60,000 nucleotides of DNA from Strigamia acuminata (Eukaryota > Arthropoda > Chilopoda > Geophilomorpha > Linotaeniidae). The stretch lies in contig OX442317.1 of NCBI GenBank assembly GCA_949358305.1, forward strand, positions 11,724,186 to 11,784,185. Direction: 5' to 3'. Position 1 is the stretch's first letter; every line of letters starts with the position of its first letter. The translations under genes and the position numbers were made by a program. The notes beneath the pieces are model-generated. The model was not told the DNA's origin. It made no database searches and was given only the letters and a program-made list of their open reading frames with translations. This document shows positions 19,132 through 28,657 of the stretch, piece by piece.

Positions 19132-20667
19132 ATGGTAAGAGTGAAGGTAACATGTCCTTTATGTAAAAACACTTTAATTAACCTCGGTAGACATTTGACA
19201 AATATACATAAATTGTCAAGAGCGCAGGCAAATAATTTAAAATTTAAACATGCAAAAAAAGGTGTTTATAATTGTTCATTGAACGAACAGGATAAGAAAC
19301 AATGTATGTATCGTTCCTGTGGTGGAAAATTTTATAAACGATTAGATAGACATTTAATAAGGAAACACAATCATGTGGCGCATGAGAAAAGCCATTTGGT
19401 TGCTTTAAAATTTGCAAAAAAGTTTATTCTAAAAAAAATGAAACTAAAAGACTCAGGAAAGATTGAAACTGTGAAAGATAGCGAAGTAAATTATACGGTC
19501 GACACACATAAAAACCATGAACCAGATCAGGCAGTAAATTTATTCGATACCTTGTCAGATTTTACTGAATGGTTAATTTCACCTGACGGAGGCGGGAAAT
19601 TACCCAGAGTAGCGATAGAAAACACAAAACGAATAAATTCTATTTTAATTTTAATTTGTCAAAACAATCCAGAATTTAAAGACAAAGATTTGTTTCACAT
19701 CCATTACTTGACGGCAGATAGTGTAAAACGATTTTGGTTTCTTTCAACTCCCGATTTAGCAGCATCGACAAAACGAACTCGGATTTTTTGCTTGCTAAAT
19801 TTTATTAGATTTCTGAAAGAACTAAATTATCAAAATAAGATAAACACAAGTTACAACGAGCAATTTGATTACTTAATCCAACGTTGCTACATCTGGTCAA
19901 AATCACTGAGACGTGACATAGCATTCAGAAGGAATGCAAAAATGGTGGAAGACTCAAAATATATGATAACTAAAAAGTGTGTTGAGACTTATAACAGTAG
20001 TAATCATGTAAAAAAAATGAAAACTTTGCTTGCATCTACCCCAAACGATGCGAATGGCCAGTTATCCAAACATCTTTACGATGACGTAAGAAATTATTTA
20101 CTGTTAGAGATACAATTCTACAATTGTCAGAGATCAGGAGTTCTAGCAAATTTAACCCATTGTGAATTTAAGGAAACGCAAACAATATCAGAAAACGGGA
20201 AGACGTCGTTTGTGACTCGTGTTATGATGCATAAAACAGCAGAATATCACGGTCCAGCAAATTTGTATTTCGACAAAAAATTATTCCAGAAGATGAATTG
20301 TTATTACAATTATTTCAGAAAAACGATTCCTGGATATTGTCAATTTTTACATGATAATAACGATTCGGCATTTTTTATAAACTTTAGTGATGGACATTCC
20401 ATGACCAGCAGCACAGTAGATAAAGGAATCAAAAAAGCTTGGCATAGTGGTGGGATGGAGAGTCACATTTCCAGTACTCGACTAAGAAAATCAGTAATCA
20501 CGTCGTTTCATAAAAAATATTCTGAGAATTTAAAATGTAAATTAGCAGATCATATGCAACATCTACCGTCAACTGCAACAAAATACTATAAATATCTTGC
20601 CAGTATTGATCAGAGCACTTCAATAGGAAGGTTAATTAAGAAAAATTTTATTTGTAGCAATGCTTAA
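19132..20667 (+). CDS. Zinc-finger tyrosine recombinase (511 aa)
   Basis: The frame is open from a TTG at 19117, but the first ATG is at 19132 (MVRVKV); numbering here is from that ATG. The N-terminus carries two C2H2 fingers: C8/C11/H21/H26 and C58/C63/H74/H79, each with an 'RHL..(I/K)H' end. A linker with an acidic segment follows, then a helical core-binding region and a C-terminal catalytic domain of the tyrosine recombinase/phage integrase class. The box I arginine is R334 (NCQRSGVLANL). Box II is around H445-R450-R452 (HISSTRLRKS). A distal histidine (H474 or H477, LADHMQH) precedes the candidate nucleophile Y485 or Y486 (TKYYKYL). This is the expected order R…HxxR…H…Y. Such enzymes cut and rejoin DNA through a 3'-phosphotyrosine. 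Related proteins occur in Crypton-type elements and as integrases of nudiviruses and relatives. No flanking terminal repeat for self-mobilisation was recognised. Confidence 0.8.
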   Translation: MVRVKVTCPLCKNTLINLGRHLTNIHKLSRAQANNLKFKHAKKGVYNCSLNEQDKKQCMYRSCGGKFYKRLDRHLIRKHNHVAHEKSHLVALKFAKKFILKKMKLKDSGKIETVKDSEVNYTVDTHKNHEPDQAVNLFDTLSDFTEWLISPDGGGKLPRVAIENTKRINSILILICQNNPEFKDKDLFHIHYLTADSVKRFWFLSTPDLAASTKRTRIFCLLNFIRFLKELNYQNKINTSYNEQFDYLIQRCYIWSKSLRRDIAFRRNAKMVEDSKYMITKKCVETYNSSNHVKKMKTLLASTPNDANGQLSKHLYDDVRNYLLLEIQFYNCQRSGVLANLTHCEFKETQTISENGKTSFVTRVMMHKTAEYHGPANLYFDKKLFQKMNCYYNYFRKTIPGYCQFLHDNNDSAFFINFSDGHSMTSSTVDKGIKKAWHSGGMESHISSTRLRKSVITSFHKKYSENLKCKLADHMQHLPSTATKYYKYLASIDQSTSIGRLIKKNFICSNA

Positions 20668-21454
20668 ACAACTACATAGTGTGACATACTCAGAAATATG
20701 TAAAACGAATTAACACATCCTTTTCTCATAAAGGCACATTCTAGTCTGAAATGAAAAACCTTCAATCCGGAACAAAGAAATAGAGCACCCAGGTAATTCA
20801 GGCGTTTTCCTGTCACGCAACATGATAGTAGATTGGTGATAATGGAGAGCATTGAATTGTACGTACATTTAATTTGAATAAAGCTTCAGTACTCACATAT
20901 GACTTGATAAAAAATAAAGCAATACTTTGAGAACGCACGAGTGATTAGGTGTAAATCGTACACCAATAGTTTATTGAACTAACATTACTAACATTGTTAA
21001 CATACAAATAATAGAAACAAGCATTACTGTCATTTCAAATTCAACGTAGATTGAGCACAATTTTCTTCATTAAAAAACCGAGGAAAATAAACGCATGCGT
21101 AAAAACAATAGGCTAACAATCAACAAGTGTTTTATTCGTCTAACAATCAAGGTTAAAATACATGCAAAATACAATATGCTGAGCCCTTCTTGGCTGACCA
21201 GCAGATCCGTTACATGGGGGGGGAAATATCTGCGGATGCAATGCTGCGCTTAGGAGTACTCTTAATTTTCATGAGCGCGGCATCGCAGTTGTGTCTGTTT
21301 GTTTCTTTTTTGTATGAGCGAGCGTGACGTTGCAACAATGCATACTGCATGTGGAATAGTGCGCCAGGATTAGATAACATTTTTTTGGGCTTGGTGGTCA
21401 ACATGGGTAAACATTTCATGTCTTAGGGTGAAAATATATATACAGTACCATATT
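20668..21454. other. Intergenic between convergent recombinase and helicase genes
   Basis: The two genes converge here over 787 bases. A 69-codon minus-strand frame (21210-21419) has no recognisable feature. An 'aataaa' polyadenylation signal at about 20877 could serve the recombinase transcript. No repeat was noticed. Confidence 0.35.
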
Positions 21455-23002
21455 TTATTCTATAGTTTCGATGCAATTATTGCATATTCGATCGATTGTA
21501 GGAGTTTCATCGGTCAACCTGCGAGTACTTTTTGCTTCATATATTTGTAAGAAATCAGAGTTAACTTTACAAATTGAACAACATTTTGAGATTTGTTTGT
21601 GGTTAGATTTTTTTCTTTTGCTATCAGTATCTATTGACAGACTTTCAGGATAAATTAGTGGGCTCACTGCTGAATAGATCAACCCAGGTGTTGTAACTCT
21701 TGATACCGCCACATAGGATTGTTCTGGCAACCAAAGATCATCGTAAATAATTAGAATTGGATAATCTATTGTCAGTCCTTGCACCTTATGAGTTGTTACG
21801 GCAAGAAAGAGGTCAACTGGAAACTTTCGTATTTCATATACACATAAGCTATCGATTTCTACATAATACCGACATCGATTCAAATAAACTTTTGATAGAT
21901 CACTGTTAGTCAATTCCAAAGTATCACCTTCGGAATTATATTTAACAAATGTGTATACCGAATTACATACTAATTCATGATTTATAGTTTTATTTAACAT
22001 TACAGGGACACCTGGTTTCAAAAAAATATTCCTGAGAAACTTCGCAGTCTCTTTTTTCGGAAATAGTGTAGCGCCACGTAGAAGTTTGCTTCGATTTATT
22101 TTCAATATAAGAGGTGCGATAGAAATTACCGTGCCTTCTATTTCTTTCAACATTTTAATTCCATATGTATATACGGTATCGTTTCTACCACAAATGACGA
22201 GTTTTTTACCTCTCAGCTTCATAAAATCGTTTTCGTCACCACCAAACCTTAAAAATGGAATTTCTTCTCCCAAACGGTTGTTATTGTACCAATCCACAAT
22301 AAACCGTTGAAAATATTTATTCTTATTATGTCGTATATTCTCAGTTAAATAAAATTGTTGAATTAAAGCCTGATTGATTCTTGGAAATATATCAAAAAGA
22401 GATTTATTTAAACCATCAGTTGGTATAATCTGGTGTTCGTCTCCAAACATGATAATCTGCGTATTTTCTGGAATCAGGTATAAGAAATAATAAAATACTG
22501 GAATAGGTAATAACCCTATTTCGTCAATAAGTACGGAGAACTCTTGACAATCACTACGGGAATCACTGGGGCAGAATGTGGCGCCAGTACTCTTTAAACA
22601 TCCTTTGGAATGATTTAAATTAAACATTGACATGTGCATCATCAACAGAGCTTCAAAATTGGGATTATTAATGGTTTCAAATGGGTTACTGGAACCCCAA
22701 AAAAAGGAAAGATTTACATCTTCAGAAATAGACTTTAACAGTTCTATTAAATCTCTACCACCTGTCATTACTGCGTGTATCGTTTTACCATTAATTAATT
22801 TTGCAGATACGTTGGTTGGTGCAACAATAAAATGAGGATGACTGACTGATTCAAAATGTCTGTGGAGTTGTTCAATTATATATGTTTTTCCTGTTCCTGG
22901 GCAACCACTTATTGTGAACCATTTTGGCTTGGAAAAATCTTTGTGAAAAACCAACTTATCATAAATTTGTTTCTGCGACGCTGTTAAACCGGTAGCGGAC
23001 AT
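21455..23002 (-). CDS. SF1 DNA helicase, PIF1/Dda-like, with C-terminal zinc motif (515 aa)
   Basis: All principal superfamily 1B helicase motifs are visible: Q-like TASQKQIYD (7-15), Walker A GCPGTGKT (33-40), motif Ia APTNVSA (61-67), Walker B LIDE (158-161), motif III FGDEHQI (186-192), motif IV ENIRHN (221-226), motif V TTHKVQGLTI (403-412) and motif VI SYVAVSRV (429-436). The order and spacing match PIF1/Dda/RecD2-type 5'-3' helicases. The C-terminus carries CSIC (475-478) and CNNC (507-510), a plausible zinc site not typical of PIF1. A TATA element lies about 35 bases upstream of the true ATG. The gene is divergent from the 1611-aa gene across 274 bases. A PIF1-like second helicase is a known nudivirus gene; cellular PIF1 genes usually have introns and a different N-terminus. 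All motifs are intact, so the enzyme may be functional. Confidence 0.85.
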   Translation of the reverse strand: MSATGLTASQKQIYDKLVFHKDFSKPKWFTISGCPGTGKTYIIEQLHRHFESVSHPHFIVAPTNVSAKLINGKTIHAVMTGGRDLIELLKSISEDVNLSFFWGSSNPFETINNPNFEALLMMHMSMFNLNHSKGCLKSTGATFCPSDSRSDCQEFSVLIDEIGLLPIPVFYYFLYLIPENTQIIMFGDEHQIIPTDGLNKSLFDIFPRINQALIQQFYLTENIRHNKNKYFQRFIVDWYNNNRLGEEIPFLRFGGDENDFMKLRGKKLVICGRNDTVYTYGIKMLKEIEGTVISIAPLILKINRSKLLRGATLFPKKETAKFLRNIFLKPGVPVMLNKTINHELVCNSVYTFVKYNSEGDTLELTNSDLSKVYLNRCRYYVEIDSLCVYEIRKFPVDLFLAVTTHKVQGLTIDYPILIIYDDLWLPEQSYVAVSRVTTPGLIYSAVSPLIYPESLSIDTDSKRKKSNHKQISKCCSICKVNSDFLQIYEAKSTRRLTDETPTIDRICNNCIETIE

Positions 23003-23276
23003 GTTGATTTAAATTCTTTCGCTCAAAGTTTGATATTTATATAAAATAAATATTGTATTATTTATTTACTAATAATTAAATAATTTTAACTAAATAAATA
23101 AATGAACTAACAAAATATATAATAATATTTTTAGCTCCTAGGTATTTTATTTAATATTTTTTTTAAAAGGAAGTTTGTTTAAATGTAAGAAATGTGCATG
23201 TACAATCTAATACACTAACCATTAGTTTTTCATCTAAAAATGTTTGTTTAAAAAAAAGTAACTATCTAATAGAATA
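23003..23276. promoter_or_regulatory. Divergent promoter region between helicase and giant coiled-coil genes
   Basis: This 274-bp, extremely AT-rich segment separates two head-to-head genes. A palindromic TATA element, TTTATATAAAA at 23036-23046, serves the helicase. No comparably clear TATA is seen for the plus-strand gene, although 'tttaaaaggaag' at 23161 and A-tracts close to its ATG are present. Confidence 0.5.
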
Positions 23277-26200
23277 ATGTTTTCTACACATGTAATTAAA
23301 GGTGATTACAAACAAGCTTTGGCTTTATTTGTGGACACCAATAAAGCTTTTGCTAATGATATATTCAATTTGATCCCTTCTGAGTTTTATGCACAAAATA
23401 TTCGATTAACAGACGTTTTAATTCAATTTTTATTATATAAAATCAACGGTAATAATTCCTGCGTAGGAGCAGACACTAAATACACAAACAGCATCCTTCT
23501 TATGTATCAAGCTATAATTAAAAAACCTCGTGATGTTTCAAAGCATATCGACACATATATGTTCAATATTTTAAATTGTTTCAAAAGTATACAAATAATA
23601 CACGAAAGAAGTAACGAATACCGTTTAATTCATATCTTAGGTGAACTACATTATTTAATAAATCGAGACAATAATCTAACGGAGGATGATGAACTTATGG
23701 ATACGGATAGTGATAGCGTTAATAGATCTATCTTAGAAAGTGATAAATGTGTTGTTAAAGAAGATGAAATCAACAATATGCCTATAGATATTCGTGGTAT
23801 AGAGTTACGTAAATGTCTTGAAAGCAATAAACTGTTAAGTGATCAATTAAAAGGTTTATCCAAGGAAAATGAGACGATAAAAATTAAACTTAAAGAATTA
23901 ACATTTGCTGGCTCATCTGAGACAAAAATAATGTTACTTGAAGAAGAAAAAGAGCAAAATGTAAAAAGGATTGATAATCTGACGGAGCAAATAGCCAAAA
24001 CGTTACATCAAAAACAGAAAGCAGAGGCCGAGCTCAACACGGAATCGGAAAGAAATATCAAATTATGTTCTGATGCACACGAATTAGAAACTAAGCATAG
24101 TGAAGAACTTGCAATCATAAGAGGGAATTACGCAAATGAGCAAAATAAATATAAATTGTTAAATGACCAGAATAAAATCCAAGTTGAAAAAAAAACAAAA
24201 TATAAGAATTCGTTACATGAATGTGAACAAGAAATAATTACGCTTAATAAAAATTTGCGTTCAATTAAAAGTACTTTGAAGACATGTTTTAATAAACAAA
24301 AGCAACTCTGTGAAGCAAATGAGATAAATATTGCTAAATGTCAAAAGAAAGACACGGAAATTGAAAAACTGAATGAAACATGCACGATAAATATTGCTAA
24401 ATGTCAAAAGAAAGACACGGAAATTGAAAAACTGAATGAAACATGCACGAGATATTTAAATAGCAAACAGAGCGAAGAATCTTTACGCACGAAATCAGAT
24501 GCTTCAGAAAGTATCCTAAATATAACCAAGAAAGAATTACGCGAATGCAAAGCTTCAATAACATCTTTAGATAATCATAATAAAAAAATAGTTTTTGATC
24601 TTTATGAATGTAAAAATAAACTAGCAAAATTTGATGATGACAATAAAGCATTACAGATGAGAAATGATGAATTAATGGAAACAAATAAAAAAAATGTAGA
24701 AACCCTAGAGAGTACCACGAAAGAATTATTCACATGCAGAGTGTCATTAGCATCTTTAGATGGTCATAATAAAAAATTAGAATTTGATTGTAATGAATGT
24801 AAAAATAAATTAGACGAGTTAGATGATGACAATAAAGCATTACAAAAGAAAAATTATGAATCAATGGAAACAAATAAAAGAAATGAAGAAACGCTGAACA
24901 ATAAAAATATCCAATGTGATAAATTAAATGACGAAAACAATAAGTTTAAAGAAGATCTTGCACAAATGCAAGAAAAAAACAGCAATTTATGGAATGACAA
25001 TGATAAGAAGGAACACGATATCAAAGAGTTACAAAAAGAGATTCAAAACATCAAGGATGATACATTGAAGTGGACGACCAATAATGATGACACTGTTTCG
25101 GACCAAATCCTGAACCTGGAAAGAGATATTGAGAACTATAGAGTAGAAAACAGCGCTTTGCGAACAGAAAACAAAAATATATTATCTAAACTAGCAGAAA
25201 AAGAAGAATCAGAGACTAAAGTAGTGACGAATATCGGAAAAGAGCTTTCTCAAAATCTTGAAGATGTTTACGTTGAAAGAAATTATTACAAATCCAATTA
25301 TAACCAATTAAATGCTTCCATTGGTACAGAATTACGAACATTACAGTTAATAGACGTTAATGCATTTATCTCTTGGATAAAAATGATCAAGTCTTTATGC
25401 CCTAAAAAACTACGTTTACCACTGCATTTATTTATTCCACGTGTATTAGAAGTATTTACCAATATACTCGGGTTCATGGAGAACAATATAGACTATTGTA
25501 TGAATGGCGAAAACTTAGACAGTTCTATACTTACAGAATCACTGGATAATATGAAATCGTGTTTACATATTGTTTATAGTATCAATTTTAAGAATACACT
25601 ATTTAAAGAAATACCCAAATCAGTACAACGTGCACTGAAATTAATTGAGGTGTTAGAACTACAACCTAAAAATATTTCTAGTTTCATAAACTATGTTGAA
25701 AACATGGCATTAAAAGAAAAAAAAATTGAGAAATATAAGATGCTACAACAGGCGTTTTCAGCTATTATACAGCATAAAGACATATTTTCTGTGAGTGATT
25801 ACAGCAGTATACTAACCGAGCTTAATCAATTCTTTTCAACATTTTCCAAGTTATACAAAGGCACATTAAAAGCTTTTGAAAATGATTTTCAAGACTTGGA
25901 TTTCTTTCACGTGGCAGAAGATAAACCGAGGAATGAATTTTTAACACATGTAAAAAAAGAAAAGACATTGGGAGGCGTTGTGGGTAAGTTAAATGTTTAC
26001 AGCACTTTATTTAAAGATACTACTCCTGAACATCTTATTCAGCAACTATGTGACATAAACACTGGTACAGAAAATGTACCCGAATTCAAGAAAAATGATG
26101 ACCTGTTAAAATATATTCAGAAGATTATTAACGGTTATTCTGAGTCAAGTATGAACCAAACACAATCAAGAAATATGAGCGGCAATTTCATCTCTAAAAA

Positions 26201-28112
26201 GATTTGGGAAATGTTTAAATGTATCGGTTTTGAATCGAACGAACCTGCTGACCACATTCTTTTTGAACTATGTGACATTGTGTGTATTATGTACGACAGT
26301 TCTCATAAAACGTCGTCTTACGATACAAATTATTTATTTTCTTTCTTACAGGAAAAAGTCTTAAATTTAATTTCTGCTGAAGAACTTCTACAAGATGTAT
26401 ACAACAAATATCAGTTTAATTTATTGGAAGACACAAGTATCAAAGACAGAAATATTATTATTTGCAATTTAATAGATAAAGCAAATAAAATGTTAAAACT
26501 AGAGGAATTAGTAATAAGTAAATCTGTATTAGATACAATGTATAAAGATAAACCCTTAGATGTTGTATTGGTTAATAGCTTGGTATTATATGATGCAAAA
26601 CTAAAATATGATAATAAATACAATTTAACTTTATCAATGGAAGATGTAACAGGTATTTTTGATTTTATGTTAGAACATTTAAAATGGATTGATTTTGCTC
26701 CGAGTGAAGAGGATAAAAAAGTAACTGATAAAGAAGGTAAAAATGTAATGTTAAATTCAAAAATCGCAAAATTAAAAGAAGTTTTATCCAATCATAAGGC
26801 TTATTACACATGGCATCAAAAAAATATAAAAGAACTAGAAGTAGAGAAACCCGAATGTGGTGATAATCAATATAAAATATTATCTTATCATTTGTGGTAC
26901 CACTGTGTTGAAAAGATGTCAGACGTTCGAACTGAAGATTTGGACACGTGTTTAAAACAATATGTATTAGAATCATTAAATGACTTGATAAAAATATTGA
27001 AGGAAAACCCTGGTACAAATGAGTTTGTAAAAATGTTAGAGAATGATGGCGATACAGAAATTAGTCACGAAACCTTTATAGCAAACATAATAGCGGCGGT
27101 AGCTCATTTAAGCGAAGATCAAGAAAAACAAACTAACAAAACATATTATAATGTGTGGGTTTATTTAACGGATGCATATTATTTTATTAAAGATGATGAT
27201 GCTGATTTAGAAATATTCAATGAAAAGGTTGAGTATAAACCCAAACTTGTAGACATTTATGATCTCATAATTGATAAATACAAAAATATTAATTTGTATT
27301 TAGATGATTTTTATGAACATTTGAAAACAAAATCAAATGAGAAATTCAATGAACTTAATTTAAATTCTGCAAATATAATGATTAAAATCTTAAACAAGCT
27401 TTATGGTAAAGACATGAAATATTTCGAAGGTACAGAAAATATCAAGTCTCATGATAAACCTAAAAAACGATCTCGGGCGTTAACATCAGATAGTTCCGAC
27501 GAAGAGTTAGATTCCGACAAAGAGTTAGGTAGTCCAATCATCAAACAGAAACGTAAGTTAAAAGCTATACAAACGAAACCAAAAACCAACAAAGAGATAA
27601 ATATTCCAACGAACCAAGAGATAAATATTCCAACGAACCAAGAGATAAATATTCCAACGAACAAAGAGATAAATGTTCCAACGAACCAAGAGATAAATGT
27701 TCCAACGAACCAAGAGATAAATATTCCAACGAACCAAGAGATAAATATTCCAACGAACAAAGAGATAAATATTCCAACGAACAAAGAGATAAATATTCCA
27801 ACGAACAAAGAGATAAATGTTCCAACGAACCAAGAGATAAATGTTCCAACGAACCAAGAGATAAATATTCCAACGAACCAAGAGATAAATATTCCAACGA
27901 ACCAAGAGATAAATATTCCAACGAACCAAGAGATAAATATTCCAATCAACAAACCGAGAATTAATTTAATCGTCAAACGTGTCAAACGTGACAAACACCG
28001 TTCGAAGCGACGGCGTTTGGAGTCGCCACTACCTCCAGCTGAAGTTCCAAGGATAGAGTGTCTCGATGAGCTTGTGAGCAATAAAATGGTCGTTCCTGAT
28101 GATTCAAATTAA
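23277..28112 (+). CDS. Giant coiled-coil protein with octapeptide array and basic C-terminus (1611 aa)
   Basis: A single uninterrupted frame of 1611 codons begins at a true ATG. Residues 1-130 are globular. Residues about 175-680 are a long coiled coil (K/E/N/L-rich heptads) built partly by duplication: a 21-residue unit ending in KLNETCT occurs twice in direct tandem, and a roughly 60-residue unit beginning with LDNHNKK/LDGHNKK occurs twice. Residues 680-1415 are helical and globular. Then come an acidic CK2-like stretch (SDSSDEELDSDKEL), 15 tandem copies of the octapeptide N(K/Q)EIN(I/V)PT (about 1439-1558), and a basic, nuclear-localisation-like tail (KRVKRDKHRSKRRR). No enzyme motif was found. 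The layout is that of a large structural, tegument-like or nuclear scaffold protein. The lack of introns over 4.8 kb is unusual for an animal gene and supports viral ancestry by inference. Confidence 0.7.
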   Translation: MFSTHVIKGDYKQALALFVDTNKAFANDIFNLIPSEFYAQNIRLTDVLIQFLLYKINGNNSCVGADTKYTNSILLMYQAIIKKPRDVSKHIDTYMFNILNCFKSIQIIHERSNEYRLIHILGELHYLINRDNNLTEDDELMDTDSDSVNRSILESDKCVVKEDEINNMPIDIRGIELRKCLESNKLLSDQLKGLSKENETIKIKLKELTFAGSSETKIMLLEEEKEQNVKRIDNLTEQIAKTLHQKQKAEAELNTESERNIKLCSDAHELETKHSEELAIIRGNYANEQNKYKLLNDQNKIQVEKKTKYKNSLHECEQEIITLNKNLRSIKSTLKTCFNKQKQLCEANEINIAKCQKKDTEIEKLNETCTINIAKCQKKDTEIEKLNETCTRYLNSKQSEESLRTKSDASESILNITKKELRECKASITSLDNHNKKIVFDLYECKNKLAKFDDDNKALQMRNDELMETNKKNVETLESTTKELFTCRVSLASLDGHNKKLEFDCNECKNKLDELDDDNKALQKKNYESMETNKRNEETLNNKNIQCDKLNDENNKFKEDLAQMQEKNSNLWNDNDKKEHDIKELQKEIQNIKDDTLKWTTNNDDTVSDQILNLERDIENYRVENSALRTENKNILSKLAEKEESETKVVTNIGKELSQNLEDVYVERNYYKSNYNQLNASIGTELRTLQLIDVNAFISWIKMIKSLCPKKLRLPLHLFIPRVLEVFTNILGFMENNIDYCMNGENLDSSILTESLDNMKSCLHIVYSINFKNTLFKEIPKSVQRALKLIEVLELQPKNISSFINYVENMALKEKKIEKYKMLQQAFSAIIQHKDIFSVSDYSSILTELNQFFSTFSKLYKGTLKAFENDFQDLDFFHVAEDKPRNEFLTHVKKEKTLGGVVGKLNVYSTLFKDTTPEHLIQQLCDINTGTENVPEFKKNDDLLKYIQKIINGYSESSMNQTQSRNMSGNFISKKIWEMFKCIGFESNEPADHILFELCDIVCIMYDSSHKTSSYDTNYLFSFLQEKVLNLISAEELLQDVYNKYQFNLLEDTSIKDRNIIICNLIDKANKMLKLEELVISKSVLDTMYKDKPLDVVLVNSLVLYDAKLKYDNKYNLTLSMEDVTGIFDFMLEHLKWIDFAPSEEDKKVTDKEGKNVMLNSKIAKLKEVLSNHKAYYTWHQKNIKELEVEKPECGDNQYKILSYHLWYHCVEKMSDVRTEDLDTCLKQYVLESLNDLIKILKENPGTNEFVKMLENDGDTEISHETFIANIIAAVAHLSEDQEKQTNKTYYNVWVYLTDAYYFIKDDDADLEIFNEKVEYKPKLVDIYDLIIDKYKNINLYLDDFYEHLKTKSNEKFNELNLNSANIMIKILNKLYGKDMKYFEGTENIKSHDKPKKRSRALTSDSSDEELDSDKELGSPIIKQKRKLKAIQTKPKTNKEINIPTNQEINIPTNQEINIPTNKEINVPTNQEINVPTNQEINIPTNQEINIPTNKEINIPTNKEINIPTNKEINVPTNQEINVPTNQEINIPTNQEINIPTNQEINIPTNQEINIPINKPRINLIVKRVKRDKHRSKRRRLESPLPPAEVPRIECLDELVSNKMVVPDDSN
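24324..24449 (+). repeat. 63-bp exact tandem duplication inside the coiled-coil gene
   Basis: Two consecutive identical 63-bp units encode the same 21 residues, in frame. The lack of differences indicates a very recent duplication or ongoing copy-number change in the coiled-coil region. Confidence 0.85.
27590..27951 (+). repeat. In-frame 24-bp tandem repeat, 15 copies
   Basis: The unit (AACCAAGAGATAAATATTCC followed by aacg) encodes N-Q/K-E-I-N-I/V-P-T. Only two positions vary: C/A in the second codon and A/G in the sixth. The variants form a pattern suggesting duplication of multi-unit blocks (K-Q-Q-K(V)-Q(V)-Q-Q, then K-K-K(V)-Q(V)-Q-Q-Q). Minus-strand frames over this region are artefacts of the repeat. 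Confidence 0.9.
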
Positions 28113-28657
28113 TGGTGTTGGATGTAAAAAAAAGAGTAGACTCGATACATGACCATTCGTTTCATACCTATGTTCGTAGGTGTTTACTAACACAGATGGC
28201 GCTGCAATCGCCGGCGTCACAAATTAACAAATGAGCATTTTAAACGGAATTGGAGTGTGGAAGACTCCAAGCGACAAGAGCGGTGGAGCTAAAAGTGACT
28301 GCTTCAATGTAGTTGTAGACAAGCGTAAAACAAAACAATTAATAAAATTAATTAATTAATTTACATCAAGCTTCTTAAATATACGAATACACCTATAGAA
28401 CATCTTAAGAAACGCAAGCAAAACGTTGGTACAATCAGGCTTAGAGTTTGTATCAATCTTAATTATTCCTCGTTTACATGTGAAATGATAAACGTTTAAC
28501 AGGTAAAGTATATATTTTATTAAAGTTTTTAAAAATTATGGTTTACACAAAGTCGTGTTAACTGTTTCTCAACTCATATCTGAGTTTGTTATTACTAAAT
28601 AGTAAATAAAAACGTAATAAACATTTTTTTTTTAAAAAAAAAAAAGAAATTTTTAGT
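28113..28657. other. Intergenic between two convergent genes
   Basis: No gene is seen. It contains an 'acagatggcgctgc' word at 28192, which recurs elsewhere in the window, and an A/T homopolymer tract at 28622-28650 near the 3' end of the next gene. Confidence 0.35.

Noticed and set aside
27449-28081. Minus-strand ORFs of 123-210 codons over the octapeptide array
   Set aside because: A 24-bp repeat leaves several frames open; these are shadows of the 1611-aa gene.
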